Shown here piece by piece: positions 33,630 to 41,991 of a DNA stretch of 64,000 bases. This DNA is from Alkalinema sp. FACHB-956 (GTDB taxonomy: Bacteria > Cyanobacteriota > Cyanobacteriia > Leptolyngbyales > Leptolyngbyaceae): assembly GCF_014697025.1 (NCBI RefSeq), contig NZ_JACJRC010000007.1, positions 148,232-212,231 on the forward strand, given 5' to 3'. The notes under the pieces are model-generated. The model was not told where the DNA came from and made no database searches. It saw nothing but the letters and a program-made list of their open reading frames with translations. Every line of letters starts with the position of its first letter. Position 1 is the stretch's first letter. Made by a program: the position numbers and the translations under genes.

Positions 33630-35429
33630 ATGATCCACAACCTTAATCTGGACGCCTTCTCTCGGGCGACAGAATCCCCTACGCCTCCTACAGCCCCGGA
33701 CACTGCCGTTTCACCAGAGGAAACCCTAGGCACAGAATTTCGAGAAGGCATGGCGACAGAAAACAGTTTGACAGAAAACGGTTTGACAGAAAACGGTTTG
33801 ACAGAAGGCATGGCTGCTACCGAGTCTGGCGCACTGATCCCGATCGACCACAGCCTCAATGAGGAATTTGACGGAATCTACCAGCCTAGCCCAACGGCTG
33901 AATCTGTTCGCATGACGGGTGAATATAACGGGCAACCGGATTCTACAGAGCAGGATTATGTAGATGTTCCTGCGACAGAAATCCCTGACCCTCCCCAAAA
34001 TCGCTACGACGTTCATCAAGACGGCTCGTTAACCTATTTCCAGTATTACTTCGACGAGACTCCACCTAACTCCGCCGGGGTGGACTATGCCCCCCAGACC
34101 TTTTCTACCTCCAAATTTCCGACTGGCGTTGTGGGTGCAGGCGTTCTTGCAGCCACGGTCGTCTCAGGATTTATGATCGCTGAGGCGGTCAAACAACCCA
34201 CCCGACCGCTCAACACCACAGCCCTCAAAACCGATACGCAGACCCAAGCCAAGGATGCGTCTAAAACACTCACCCCGACTCCGAGTCAGCCGGAACTGTT
34301 AGCCCCTCCTAAGACGTTATCGGTACCGCTACCACCTCCCATGCGAACTTCAGTGGCTCCGACGGCTTCCAACTTTGCAGCCTTGCCAAACGCAATGGGG
34401 ATGTCCGGTGCAGGCTTAGCGGCCAATCCCCAAGGCGCGATCGCCGCTAATACCCCCCTCCGTCCAATTTCCGTTGCCCCACCGGAAATTGTCATGGACG
34501 CTGCTGCGGGTGGACGGTCAGGGACGCCAATGGCCCAAGCTCCTGCCAATGCAGCCTCAGGGGAGGGAACCACTGGCAATACGGCGTTAACCCCAGCGAC
34601 GCCGGAATCCTTAGCCACAATTGTGAGTGCCAACCCGACGGGTTCAAGCCCAACAGGCACAAACTCAATTGGCACAAATCCGATCGGCAATCCTAATGGG
34701 CTGAATAACGGATCGATCGCCCAAAATCCCAATCCCATTGCCAGCAATAATCCAGCAATTTCGATCGAAACTGTTCCATCGCTTGACAATTCCGCAAATC
34801 GTTCTGGGATGAATCTAGCACCGGGTTCTCTGCCCAACCGTCCCAGCACGAACTTTCCACCGACTGAAGTTCCTACAAATCGTTCAAGCAGCACCCTAGA
34901 GCAATCTACTTTGAGTCAAACATCTAGCGCTAACAGTGGCACTGACAGTGGCGCTAACAGTGGCCTTAACTCGAGAGATCGTGGGATACCTAGATCTGCC
35001 ATGAATGAGGTCTCTAGTCAACCCCCATCAACCACAATGATGCCACCCACCCAGGAGCCTCAGGCATCTGCCACCCCGAATCATTCCGCAATTTCCAACC
35101 GTACCCAAGTCCTCAATGCCCTCCGCAATCTCCAAGATTTCCTTGTTGTCCCGCAGAAGCTAGCCAGCACTGACCAAATTGAACTCCTTCCCCTGAATAC
35201 GATCGCGGCTCAAGAAGCCCAATCCTCCCAGACGGCAGGTATGTTTTCGGTGAGACAGTTGAGCCAAGCAGATTATGTAACGGCTTGGAAGGTTCGCAAT
35301 GCCTCAGATGAGGGTGCTACGGAAGCCCTAGGCTTTCCACCCCATGGGTTTATTGATTACAAGCAGCAACAAATTGTGTTGCCCAAGTTAGTGGTGGCAG
35401 ACAAGGCCGTCATCAGTTCAGCAAACTAG
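33630..35429 (+). CDS. Large unrecognised single-pass membrane protein
   Basis: 599 residues, start backed by AGGAG 9 bp upstream. Not recognised. Residues 1-165 are acidic and soluble, with NGLTE repeats from a 15-bp DNA repeat at 33768. One membrane segment lies at about 167-187 (GVVGAGVLAATVVSGFMIAE). Residues 190-480 are Pro/Ala/Asn/Thr-rich and disordered, typical of a periplasmic or wall-spanning linker. The last 110 residues (ALRNLQDFLVVPQKL to HGFIDYKQQQIVLPK) look folded. Topology and place beside wza/wzc genes suggest an envelope role tied to exopolysaccharide. Confidence 0.72.
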   Translation: MIHNLNLDAFSRATESPTPPTAPDTAVSPEETLGTEFREGMATENSLTENGLTENGLTEGMAATESGALIPIDHSLNEEFDGIYQPSPTAESVRMTGEYNGQPDSTEQDYVDVPATEIPDPPQNRYDVHQDGSLTYFQYYFDETPPNSAGVDYAPQTFSTSKFPTGVVGAGVLAATVVSGFMIAEAVKQPTRPLNTTALKTDTQTQAKDASKTLTPTPSQPELLAPPKTLSVPLPPPMRTSVAPTASNFAALPNAMGMSGAGLAANPQGAIAANTPLRPISVAPPEIVMDAAAGGRSGTPMAQAPANAASGEGTTGNTALTPATPESLATIVSANPTGSSPTGTNSIGTNPIGNPNGLNNGSIAQNPNPIASNNPAISIETVPSLDNSANRSGMNLAPGSLPNRPSTNFPPTEVPTNRSSSTLEQSTLSQTSSANSGTDSGANSGLNSRDRGIPRSAMNEVSSQPPSTTMMPPTQEPQASATPNHSAISNRTQVLNALRNLQDFLVVPQKLASTDQIELLPLNTIAAQEAQSSQTAGMFSVRQLSQADYVTAWKVRNASDEGATEALGFPPHGFIDYKQQQIVLPKLVVADKAVISSAN

Positions 35430-35462
35430 AGCTCAGCAAGCTAGAGCTCAGCAAACTAGAGT
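35418..35462. repeat. 15-bp tandem repeat over a stop codon, 3 copies
   Basis: TCAGCAARCTAGAGY at 35418, 35433 and 35448. The first copy holds the TAG stop (35427-35429) of the 599-residue gene. Confidence 0.9.
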
Positions 35463-35557
35463 CCAGACAGCCCGCTTGAGTTGTACCTGTTGCCGCCGCT
35501 CTATTCCATACCATCCCTATATCTATCCCCTCCCTATATCTATCCGCCATATATCAC

Positions 35558-35595
35558 ACTGCGGGCAGGAATCAGGACTCCTGCCCGCAGTTTCT
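35558..35595. terminator. Strong 13-bp hairpin terminator
   Basis: ACTGCGGGCAGGA (35558-35570) pairs perfectly with TCCTGCCCGCAGT (35579-35591), loop of 8 nt, followed by TTCTTT. It sits between convergent genes and ends the plus-strand unit. Confidence 0.88.
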
Positions 35596-35676
35596 TTGCG
35601 TTGAGAAGTAAATTGGGTGGTAAAAGAGGGGAAAAAAGTGTGAGATCTTCCTTGGTTTATCCCTTGTATACCTGAT

Positions 35677-36411
35677 TTATCCCTTGTAGGAGTTGCCAAA
35701 TTTGTCCAGGAAGACGTTATAGGCAAAGGGCAACCGACCGGGATTGGCACGAACTTCCGACGCATAGCCCACTGGAATAATGACCGCGATCGCTAAATCA
35801 GGATCGTGCTCCATTCCGATCGCTGCCTTAATTTTGTCCTCTTCCCAGCCATTCATGAAACAGGTGGATAGCCCTAACCCTTCAGCAGCTAGCACCAAGT
35901 GGGTCGCTGCAATCATGGCATCCTTAATGGCATACTCCCGACCTTTATCTCCCAACCCCATTTGGAAGCGGGGAATGGCGAGCTTGAAGTATTCTACGGT
36001 TTCTTGGGTCCAGGCCCCTGTTGCAATTCCTTGTTGATAGATTGGGGTTAAATCCTGCTTCCAGGCATTGGGATCAGCCGCAAAGACGAAGGTTACGGGA
36101 GCTTGTAGCACCTGCGGCTGGCCATAGGCCGCGTCAGAGAGGGCTTGCTTCTGGGCTTCATCCTGAATGATGATAATTCGCCAGTCTTGAAGGTTATAGC
36201 TACTGGGAGCCGCAACGGTTAATTCCACAAGTCGGCGAAGGATTTCCGGGGCGATCGGCGTTGATTTGAAGGATTTAATCGATCGTCGCTTGAGAATCGT
36301 AGTTTGGACATCCAGAACAGTTCCCTGCTGCGCGCCTTCTGGGGTTCCTTGGATCGCGCTGGCTGGGGAATTGCCGCTATCAACAGAAACAGTTTGGTCA
36401 ACTTGGGTCAT
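35677..36411 (-). CDS. Nitroreductase-family FMN oxidoreductase
   Basis: 244 residues from MTQVDQTVSV. FMN-binding motifs KRRSIKSFKSTPI and APSSYNLQDWRIIII, plus AAEGLGLSTCFMNGWE and IPVGYASE, mark the family. Such enzymes reduce nitro-aromatics, quinones or flavins with NAD(P)H. The first 35 residues are a Ser/Gly/Gln-rich extension outside the domain. A start five codons upstream (36426) exists. Physiological substrate unknown. Confidence 0.88.
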   Translation of the reverse strand: MTQVDQTVSVDSGNSPASAIQGTPEGAQQGTVLDVQTTILKRRSIKSFKSTPIAPEILRRLVELTVAAPSSYNLQDWRIIIIQDEAQKQALSDAAYGQPQVLQAPVTFVFAADPNAWKQDLTPIYQQGIATGAWTQETVEYFKLAIPRFQMGLGDKGREYAIKDAMIAATHLVLAAEGLGLSTCFMNGWEEDKIKAAIGMEHDPDLAIAVIIPVGYASEVRANPGRLPFAYNVFLDKFGNSYKG

Positions 36412-36426
36412 GAGCCGTTCATTCAC

Positions 36427-36959
36427 GCCGGGGAGAGAGTGCCGAAGCCATAGCTACCAAGTTGCTGAATTCAGCGAACATCGGTATCCTATGCAGGTTC
36501 ATGGCAAATCCTTCACGCAGCTTAACATTTTCATTCTCATTTTGGCTGTGCCTTAACGGAGATTTTTAAGGAAGCTGCGCACACATACAAACATTTTTGA
36601 CACAAATTTTGGCAATTTTGGTGATTGATTAGCGATTGATTGGCAAGTCAGTCATCCATTCTTCTGAGTCATCCATTCTCAGGGCATTGAGGTTCCACCT
36701 CCCTTTCCCTTTCTCTATTAATAGAAATTATTTGCAATAAGAAAGTTTGTCAAGCCCTGGATTATCCCCCTATTCAACCGGCCTGCCCCAAATCTCATCC
36801 CCTAGCCAAGGAAGGGTTTTATGACGTTTTATAATGAGGGACGGCTCAATGACTGGATGCCCTGCTCTTTGTACCGATCGACTTGTATCGATCGACCCTG
36901 TTTGACCGATCGATCATCCCGTTCTCCCACCTTCTTATCCCGCAAATTCCTCACCCGCT
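36427..36959. other. Divergent intergenic region upstream of sufE
   Basis: 533 bp. AT-rich around 36590-36750. A 17-bp-spaced duplication (AGTCATCCATTCTY at 36650 and 36667) and clustered GATCGATC runs near 36878-36915 are visible. No gene or RNA seen. Confidence 0.5.
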
Positions 36960-37388
36960 ATGAGTACACCGACCACCCCCCTGCCCGAGACCCTCGCTAA
37001 AATTGTGCAGCGGTTCCAGCGAGTTGCCGACCCCAAACGCAAGTACGAACAACTGATCTTCTACGCCAAAAAAGTCCCCCCCTTTCCTGAAGCAGACAAA
37101 ACCCCTGAAAACAAGGTTCAGGGCTGCGTCTCTCAGGTGTATGTGACCGCAAGTTTGGTAGAGGGTGCGGTGCAATTTGCGGGGGACTCGGATGCCCAAC
37201 TGGTCAAAGGGCTGGTGGGCCTGCTCCTAGAGGGACTCAATGGTCTATCGCCCCAGGAAATTGCCAACCTCACCCCAGATTTTATTCAAGACACAGGGCT
37301 GGATGTCAGCCTGACCCCTTCCCGTGCCAATGGGTTTTACAACATGTTCAAGTTAATGCAACAGAAGGCGATCGCCCTGCAAAATTAA
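36960..37388 (+). CDS. sufE: SufE-family sulfur acceptor protein
   Basis: 142 residues. SufE takes persulfide sulfur from cysteine desulfurase SufS and passes it to the SufBCD scaffold. The acceptor cysteine is Cys56 in NKVQGCVSQVYV; FADPKRKYEQLI-like (VADPKRKYEQLIFYAKKVPP) and SRANGFYNMFKLM complete the fold. Stand-alone, with no suf operon nearby, as is common in cyanobacteria. The TAA stop lies in a 19-bp duplication (37376-37413). Confidence 0.95.
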   Translation: MSTPTTPLPETLAKIVQRFQRVADPKRKYEQLIFYAKKVPPFPEADKTPENKVQGCVSQVYVTASLVEGAVQFAGDSDAQLVKGLVGLLLEGLNGLSPQEIANLTPDFIQDTGLDVSLTPSRANGFYNMFKLMQQKAIALQN

Positions 37389-37413
37389 GCACAGCCTGCA
37401 AAATTAAGACACG
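37376..37413. repeat. 19-bp tandem duplication spanning the sufE stop
   Basis: CCTGCAAAATTAAGCACAG at 37376-37394 and CCTGCAAAATTAAGACACG at 37395-37413. TAA (37386-37388) is duplicated with it. Confidence 0.9.
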
Positions 37414-37447
37414 GAACGCGAGGGAGCCAAATCAAGGGGGAACGGGC

Positions 37448-38572
37448 ATGACCATGAAGGACACAAACTGGGATGGGGAATCGTTGACCAACGGGGATCA
37501 AGCGGAGGCCGTAGCTCAGGATCAACCAGCTCAGGAACTAGCGCTGGAAACTCAAACACCAGAAATTCCAGCACTAGAAACTCAAGCACTAGAAACTCAA
37601 GCACTAGAAACTCAAGCGCTAGAAACTCAAGCGCTAGAAACTCAAGCACTACAGGCCCAAGAGTCCGCCGGTTCGCCCTTCGGAGAGACGCGAATTTACT
37701 ATTGGCGTTGGGAAAAACAAACGATCGGGGTGCACTATGAGGTGTTTGGCCAAGGTTCTCCGATTTTGCTGTTACCTGCTTTGAGCACCATTTCCCATCG
37801 TGATGAAATGCGGCGGTTGGGAGAACTTCTGGCAGAAAAATATCAGGTCTACCTATTCGATTGGGCTGGTTTTGGATCCAGCGATCGACCTAAGGTGAAG
37901 TACAGTCCCAAACTGTATCAAGCACTCTTACGGAACTTTGTGCAGGAAACCTTCCAGGAACCGATCGTCGTCATGGCGGCGGGGCACGCGGCGGGGTATG
38001 TGATGGAATTGGCTCGCATGGAACCGAGTCCCTGGTCGTGGGTGGTGTTAGCGGCTCCCACTTGGCGCGGTCCATTGCCAACGATGATGGGTGAAACTAA
38101 GCGGGCTTGGTTTAAGTTGCTACAAGGGCTGATTAACTTACCCCTAATTGGCCAGTTCCTCTATCGCCTAAACACCACCAAATTTTTCCTCAGCTTCATG
38201 ATGGGGCGACATGTGTACGCCGATCGCGCCCGGATTACCCCGGCGGTGCTGCAAGAAAAATTTAAAATTACACAAGTGAAGGGAGCACGATTTGCCTCCG
38301 CTGCCTTTGTGACAGGTGCCCTCGATCCAGTGCGATCGAGCCAAGATTGGCTAGCCTATTTCCAAGGTCGGCGGATTCCGGTGTTACTCGTAATTGGGGA
38401 AAATATGCCGCCTAAATCCCGTGCAGAAGCGGAGGTCGTAGCCCATTTTGGCGGAGTGCAGATTTTACGGATGCCCGGTTCCCTAGGCTTACACGAGGAG
38501 TATCCAGAACAGTTATTTGAAGGCATTGCACCGTTTTTAGCCAAGTATCTCTCTAAGCGCAAAGACAATTGA
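37448..38572 (+). CDS. Alpha/beta-hydrolase fold protein lacking the nucleophile Ser
   Basis: 374 residues. Residues 40-70 are ALETQ units from a 15-bp DNA repeat. The fold itself is clear: ILLLPALSTISHRDEM oxyanion region, VYLFDWAGFGSSDRP, nucleophile elbow AAGHAAGYVM, IPVLLVIGENMPP and GSLGLHEEYPEQ with the catalytic His. At the elbow G-x-S-x-G reads G179-H-A181-A-G183, so the nucleophile is Ala. It is likely a non-catalytic or divergent member; similar cyanobacterial proteins may share this change. Confidence 0.82.
   Translation: MTMKDTNWDGESLTNGDQAEAVAQDQPAQELALETQTPEIPALETQALETQALETQALETQALETQALQAQESAGSPFGETRIYYWRWEKQTIGVHYEVFGQGSPILLLPALSTISHRDEMRRLGELLAEKYQVYLFDWAGFGSSDRPKVKYSPKLYQALLRNFVQETFQEPIVVMAAGHAAGYVMELARMEPSPWSWVVLAAPTWRGPLPTMMGETKRAWFKLLQGLINLPLIGQFLYRLNTTKFFLSFMMGRHVYADRARITPAVLQEKFKITQVKGARFASAAFVTGALDPVRSSQDWLAYFQGRRIPVLLVIGENMPPKSRAEAEVVAHFGGVQILRMPGSLGLHEEYPEQLFEGIAPFLAKYLSKRKDN
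37571..37645. repeat. 15-bp in-frame tandem repeat, 5 copies
   Basis: GCRCTAGAAACTCAA at 37571, 37586, 37601, 37616 and 37631, with a related copy at 37541. It encodes Ala-Leu-Glu-Thr-Gln. Confidence 0.95.
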
Positions 38573-38744
38573 TTTCATACAGTTCTTTGATCCAGTAGGG
38601 CAAGATTCAGGGATTTTGGGTGAGATATTAAATATTCGTTCTGTGCTCTGATCTGTTTTCAACAATGATTACTTTTATATTATTTTTCAATCTTATTTCT
38701 AACTCTAAGCCTGAACATCACTTTCTTAATTTCCAGTTTTCACC

Positions 38745-39737
38745 ATGACGATACCGAGAGCCACTACGTTTCCCTATCCCTTGAGTGTTGCGCCCATGAT
38801 GGATCGCACCGATCGGCATTTTCGGTACTTCATGCGGCTGATAACTCGACACACATTGCTGTATACAGAAATGGTTACGAGTCAGGCGATTTTGCATGGG
38901 GATTTAGATCGCTTGTTGGGCTATGCCCCGGAGGAACATCCGATCGCGCTGCAAGTAGGGGGCGATCGGGCTGCGGATCTAGCAAAGTGTGCAAAATTGG
39001 CAGAAGACTGGGGCTACGACGAAATTAACCTCAATGTGGGCTGTCCTAGCAGTCGGGTACAGGATGGCAATTTTGGGGCTTGCTTGATGTTGCAACCGGA
39101 GCAGGTCGCAGATTGTGTAGCGGCGATGATGGCTGCAACGAAAATTCCAGTGACGGTTAAACATCGCATTGGCGTAGACGATCGGGATAGCTACGAAGAC
39201 ATGGTGAATTTCGTGAAAACCGTGGCAGCGGCAGGATGTACACGCTTTACCGTGCACGCTAGGAAGGCATGGCTCAAGGGACTCAGCCCAAAGGAAAATC
39301 GCGATATTCCGCCCCTGCGCTATGAGGATGTCTACCGCTTGAAACGGGAATTCCCAGACCTGACGATCGAAATCAATGGCGGAATTACAACCCTGGAAGC
39401 AGCTACAGAACAATTACAAACTGTAGATGCCGTCATGATTGGACGGGCTGCTTACGATCATCCCTACCTATTCGCAACCGCAGATGCAGCGTTTTGGGGT
39501 GAGACAACACCGCCCCTCACACGCCAGGAAGTGGTTGAGGCAATGCTACCCTATATCGATCACTGGACAGCGAGTGGACGCAGGCTCAATTCCATCACCC
39601 GTCACATGCTGCTCTTGTTTAATGGTCAGCCGGGAAGCCGGATCTGGAAGCGCATCTTAACGGAAAAATCCTGCATTCCAGGCGCTGGGATTGAAGTCGT
39701 TCAAGAAGCATTAGCCGCGATTCCGAAAGAAGGCTAG
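38745..39737 (+). CDS. dusA: tRNA-dihydrouridine(20/20a) synthase DusA
   Basis: 330 residues. FMN-dependent reduction of U20/U20a in tRNA. SVAPMMDRTDRHFRYFMR, YTEMVTSQAILHGD, catalytic Cys100 in LNVGCPSSRVQDG, VTVKHRIGVDD, VHARKAWLKGLSPKENR and RHMLLLFNGQPGSRIWKR are all DusA hallmarks. A second Dus (DusB-type) is in the same window. Its last 27 bp overlap the end of the convergent TPR gene. Confidence 0.96.
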   Translation: MTIPRATTFPYPLSVAPMMDRTDRHFRYFMRLITRHTLLYTEMVTSQAILHGDLDRLLGYAPEEHPIALQVGGDRAADLAKCAKLAEDWGYDEINLNVGCPSSRVQDGNFGACLMLQPEQVADCVAAMMAATKIPVTVKHRIGVDDRDSYEDMVNFVKTVAAAGCTRFTVHARKAWLKGLSPKENRDIPPLRYEDVYRLKREFPDLTIEINGGITTLEAATEQLQTVDAVMIGRAAYDHPYLFATADAAFWGETTPPLTRQEVVEAMLPYIDHWTASGRRLNSITRHMLLLFNGQPGSRIWKRILTEKSCIPGAGIEVVQEALAAIPKEG

Positions 39738-40820
39738 GCTGCTGTAGATATGAAAGGCAGGATTCCAGGGACTATCATCTTGACCCATGAGGTAAAACTT
39801 GGGATCTAACTGTTTAAGCAGATGGGGGAATTCGATCGCGGTTTCTGCAAAGGGGGAGAAATCGTGATAGATAGGTTTATCGGATAATTGCTGTTTGAGA
39901 AAACTCAACAACGTATTCCAGTGAATGCGGAGAGTCGTTTGGACATCGCTATGATTAGGGGTAAAGTCAATGCCTTGGTGGAAATCGTAGGTACGATCGC
40001 AGAAACGCAAAACACAATTTCGCCGAGGTAAATGAAGATCGCAAACTAAAACGAAGTCTTGGGTTTCGGATTTGCGTTGTCGTTCGCTACCTTTGCGCAA
40101 AATATCCGTTTCCAACACTTGCTCAAAAATAGGCAAATGGCCTTCCACCAATTGACTCACCTCTGACCAATGGAAGGCGAGGTTCCCGATTTGACCTTCA
40201 CTATTCTGGCAAATCACTACCGCTTGGGGTTCGTAATCCTGAATATAAGTGACTTGGAAAATTTGTAATTTTTCCAGAGAACTCACCGGAACCCAAAAGG
40301 CCGGCAATCCGTTTTCCTGTAATTGTTTGCCATAAAACGCCATTTCACCGATCGGCCCCATGCGATAGATGCGCCAGCCTCGGTTGGGAATGTGCACCCG
40401 CGCCGTGTAAACATCAATGCCAATGATGCGACTGAGGGTTTTCGCGGCTTCTTGACGTTGTTCCAGTTCGATCGCCTCTAGCACCAAAATGCCCGGTTCC
40501 GCTTGGTCCGGGGCTGCCGTCACTTGAGCGATCGCGATTTGCCGTTGAGCTTTTTCGAGATCTTCAACTCGCTGTAACCCTTGCCTCGCCTGGGTAATCA
40601 GTTTGGGAATCGTGATGTTTTGCAAGAGTTGTCGATAAACCTGGGTTGCCGCTTCCAAATTGCCCCCGACTTCGTATAAGCGTGCACGGTAAAGCTGTAC
40701 CCAAGGATTTTCGGGATGGGCTTGCCAGAGTTGTTTCAGGATCTGGGTGGCAGCGCGATAATCCTGTTGCTCAAAGGCTTGGGCCACTTGATCGAGGAGA
40801 ATTTGGGGATTAGTAGACAT
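39711..40820 (-). CDS. TPR-containing cyanobacterial protein
   Basis: 369 residues. Residues 1-100 hold two or three TPR units (AFEQQDYRAATQILKQLW, RARLYEVGGNLEAATQVYRQ). A middle segment (ARVHIPNRGWRIYRMGPIGE, ENGLPAFWVPVSSLEKLQ) and a C-terminal domain (VLVCDLHLPRRNCVLRFCDR, YDFHQGIDF) resemble conserved cyanobacterial hypotheticals, from memory. No catalytic motif. Probably a cytosolic scaffold. Tail-to-tail overlap with dusA. Confidence 0.75.
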   Translation of the reverse strand: MSTNPQILLDQVAQAFEQQDYRAATQILKQLWQAHPENPWVQLYRARLYEVGGNLEAATQVYRQLLQNITIPKLITQARQGLQRVEDLEKAQRQIAIAQVTAAPDQAEPGILVLEAIELEQRQEAAKTLSRIIGIDVYTARVHIPNRGWRIYRMGPIGEMAFYGKQLQENGLPAFWVPVSSLEKLQIFQVTYIQDYEPQAVVICQNSEGQIGNLAFHWSEVSQLVEGHLPIFEQVLETDILRKGSERQRKSETQDFVLVCDLHLPRRNCVLRFCDRTYDFHQGIDFTPNHSDVQTTLRIHWNTLLSFLKQQLSDKPIYHDFSPFAETAIEFPHLLKQLDPKFYLMGQDDSPWNPAFHIYSSLAFFRNRG

Positions 40821-40876
40821 AAGAGAGGACTGCTCCCAGCATTACCCTAGAATTGACTCTTGCCTTTAATTGTGCA

Positions 40877-41611
40877 TTATTTCTCAAAAATGGCTGCAAC
40901 AATTGCCATGGCCACCACGGGAGCCGTTACCGCTCGCAGAATACGCGGCCCCAATGAAACCGTTTGATAACCGGCTTGGATGCCTTGGTTAACTTCGCCT
41001 TCTGTCCATCCCCCCTCTGGCCCGATCGCGATGACGAGTTCAGTGGGTAGTTGAGTATTGGATCCAGTCTGTAAAAGGGGCATCAGATGCGGCGAGTCAC
41101 CCCGGCTCCAGCAGAGGTAATGGAGGCCCTGAGGTTCTGTCTGAACTGCCTGTAAATGCTGCTTCCAGGAGACTGGATCAGCGATCGTCGGCACGATCGC
41201 CCGTTCCGATTGTTCAGCGGCTTCCTGGGCAATTTTGCGCCAGCGATCGAGTTTATTAGCACTGGGTTGCAGCAGGGTGCGATCGCTCAGAATTGGCAGA
41301 ATGCGGCTGACGCCCAGCTCTGTGACTTGGCGCACCACATCATCAAAGGCGTTGCCCTTGGGTAAGGCCAGGGCGAGGGTGACGGCAATGGGCAACTCCG
41401 ATCGCACATCCAACAGTTCCAGCAGCGTTGCCCCATCCCGTTGCTCCAGTTGCACGAGCCAATTTTCCCCCCCTCCCGTCATGGCAATGAAGCGATCGCC
41501 GGGTTGCAGCCGCAGGACACGAGTGAGGTAGTGGGTTTGGTCTGGGGTGAGGTGGAGGGTTGGTAGCTGGAGTTGATCAGGGGTGATAACAATGCGCTGG
41601 ATCTGACTCAT
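40877..41611 (-). CDS. rsmE: 16S rRNA (m3U1498) methyltransferase RsmE
   Basis: 244 residues from MSQIQRIVITPDQLQ; a start five codons upstream exists. N-terminal PUA-like domain (HYLTRVLRLQPGDRF), then the SPOUT methyltransferase with the knot motif VIAIGPEGGWTEGEVNQ and SLGPRILRAVTAPVVAM. Methylates N3 of U1498 in the small ribosomal subunit. Followed by a YciI-like gene upstream in the same orientation, 33 bp away, probably one unit. Confidence 0.95.
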   Translation of the reverse strand: MSQIQRIVITPDQLQLPTLHLTPDQTHYLTRVLRLQPGDRFIAMTGGGENWLVQLEQRDGATLLELLDVRSELPIAVTLALALPKGNAFDDVVRQVTELGVSRILPILSDRTLLQPSANKLDRWRKIAQEAAEQSERAIVPTIADPVSWKQHLQAVQTEPQGLHYLCWSRGDSPHLMPLLQTGSNTQLPTELVIAIGPEGGWTEGEVNQGIQAGYQTVSLGPRILRAVTAPVVAMAIVAAIFEK

Positions 41612-41644
41612 CGGTAAGAAGGGCAACTATCAATAACTCATGCA

Positions 41645-41917
41645 CTACCCGATCGCCTGAATCCATTCTTTGACTTCATAGGCCGTCCAAATGCCGTTTT
41701 GCCAGTAGGGGTCGGACTCGATCAATTGACGCACTGTAGCCTCATCGGGGGCGTCGTAAATGCCAAATACTTGGGTTAAGTCCTGGGTGGGGCCGAGGGT
41801 GATCAACACACCGGATTCCTTTTGTTGGTTAAGTCCCGCTAAATGGGCTTCCCGGTATGGGGCGCGGCGCTCCACCACATTTTCGCAATAGGATCCAAAC
41901 AAGACATACTTCGCCAT
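41645..41917 (-). CDS. YciI-family protein
   Basis: 90 residues. Ferredoxin-like YCII fold with the conserved His in RAPYREAHLAGL and the Asp/Pro stretch ESDPYWQNGIWTAYEVKEW. Family members bind small acids or act as lyases or dehydrochlorinases in a few cases; role here unknown. Directly upstream of rsmE and likely co-transcribed. Confidence 0.88.
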   Translation of the reverse strand: MAKYVLFGSYCENVVERRAPYREAHLAGLNQQKESGVLITLGPTQDLTQVFGIYDAPDEATVRQLIESDPYWQNGIWTAYEVKEWIQAIG

Positions 41918-41991
41918 GGGACTCTAACCTGAACAGATACCAACCGTTAATTTACAGCTTTCTCACAATAACGTAAAACGGTCTTTTGACT

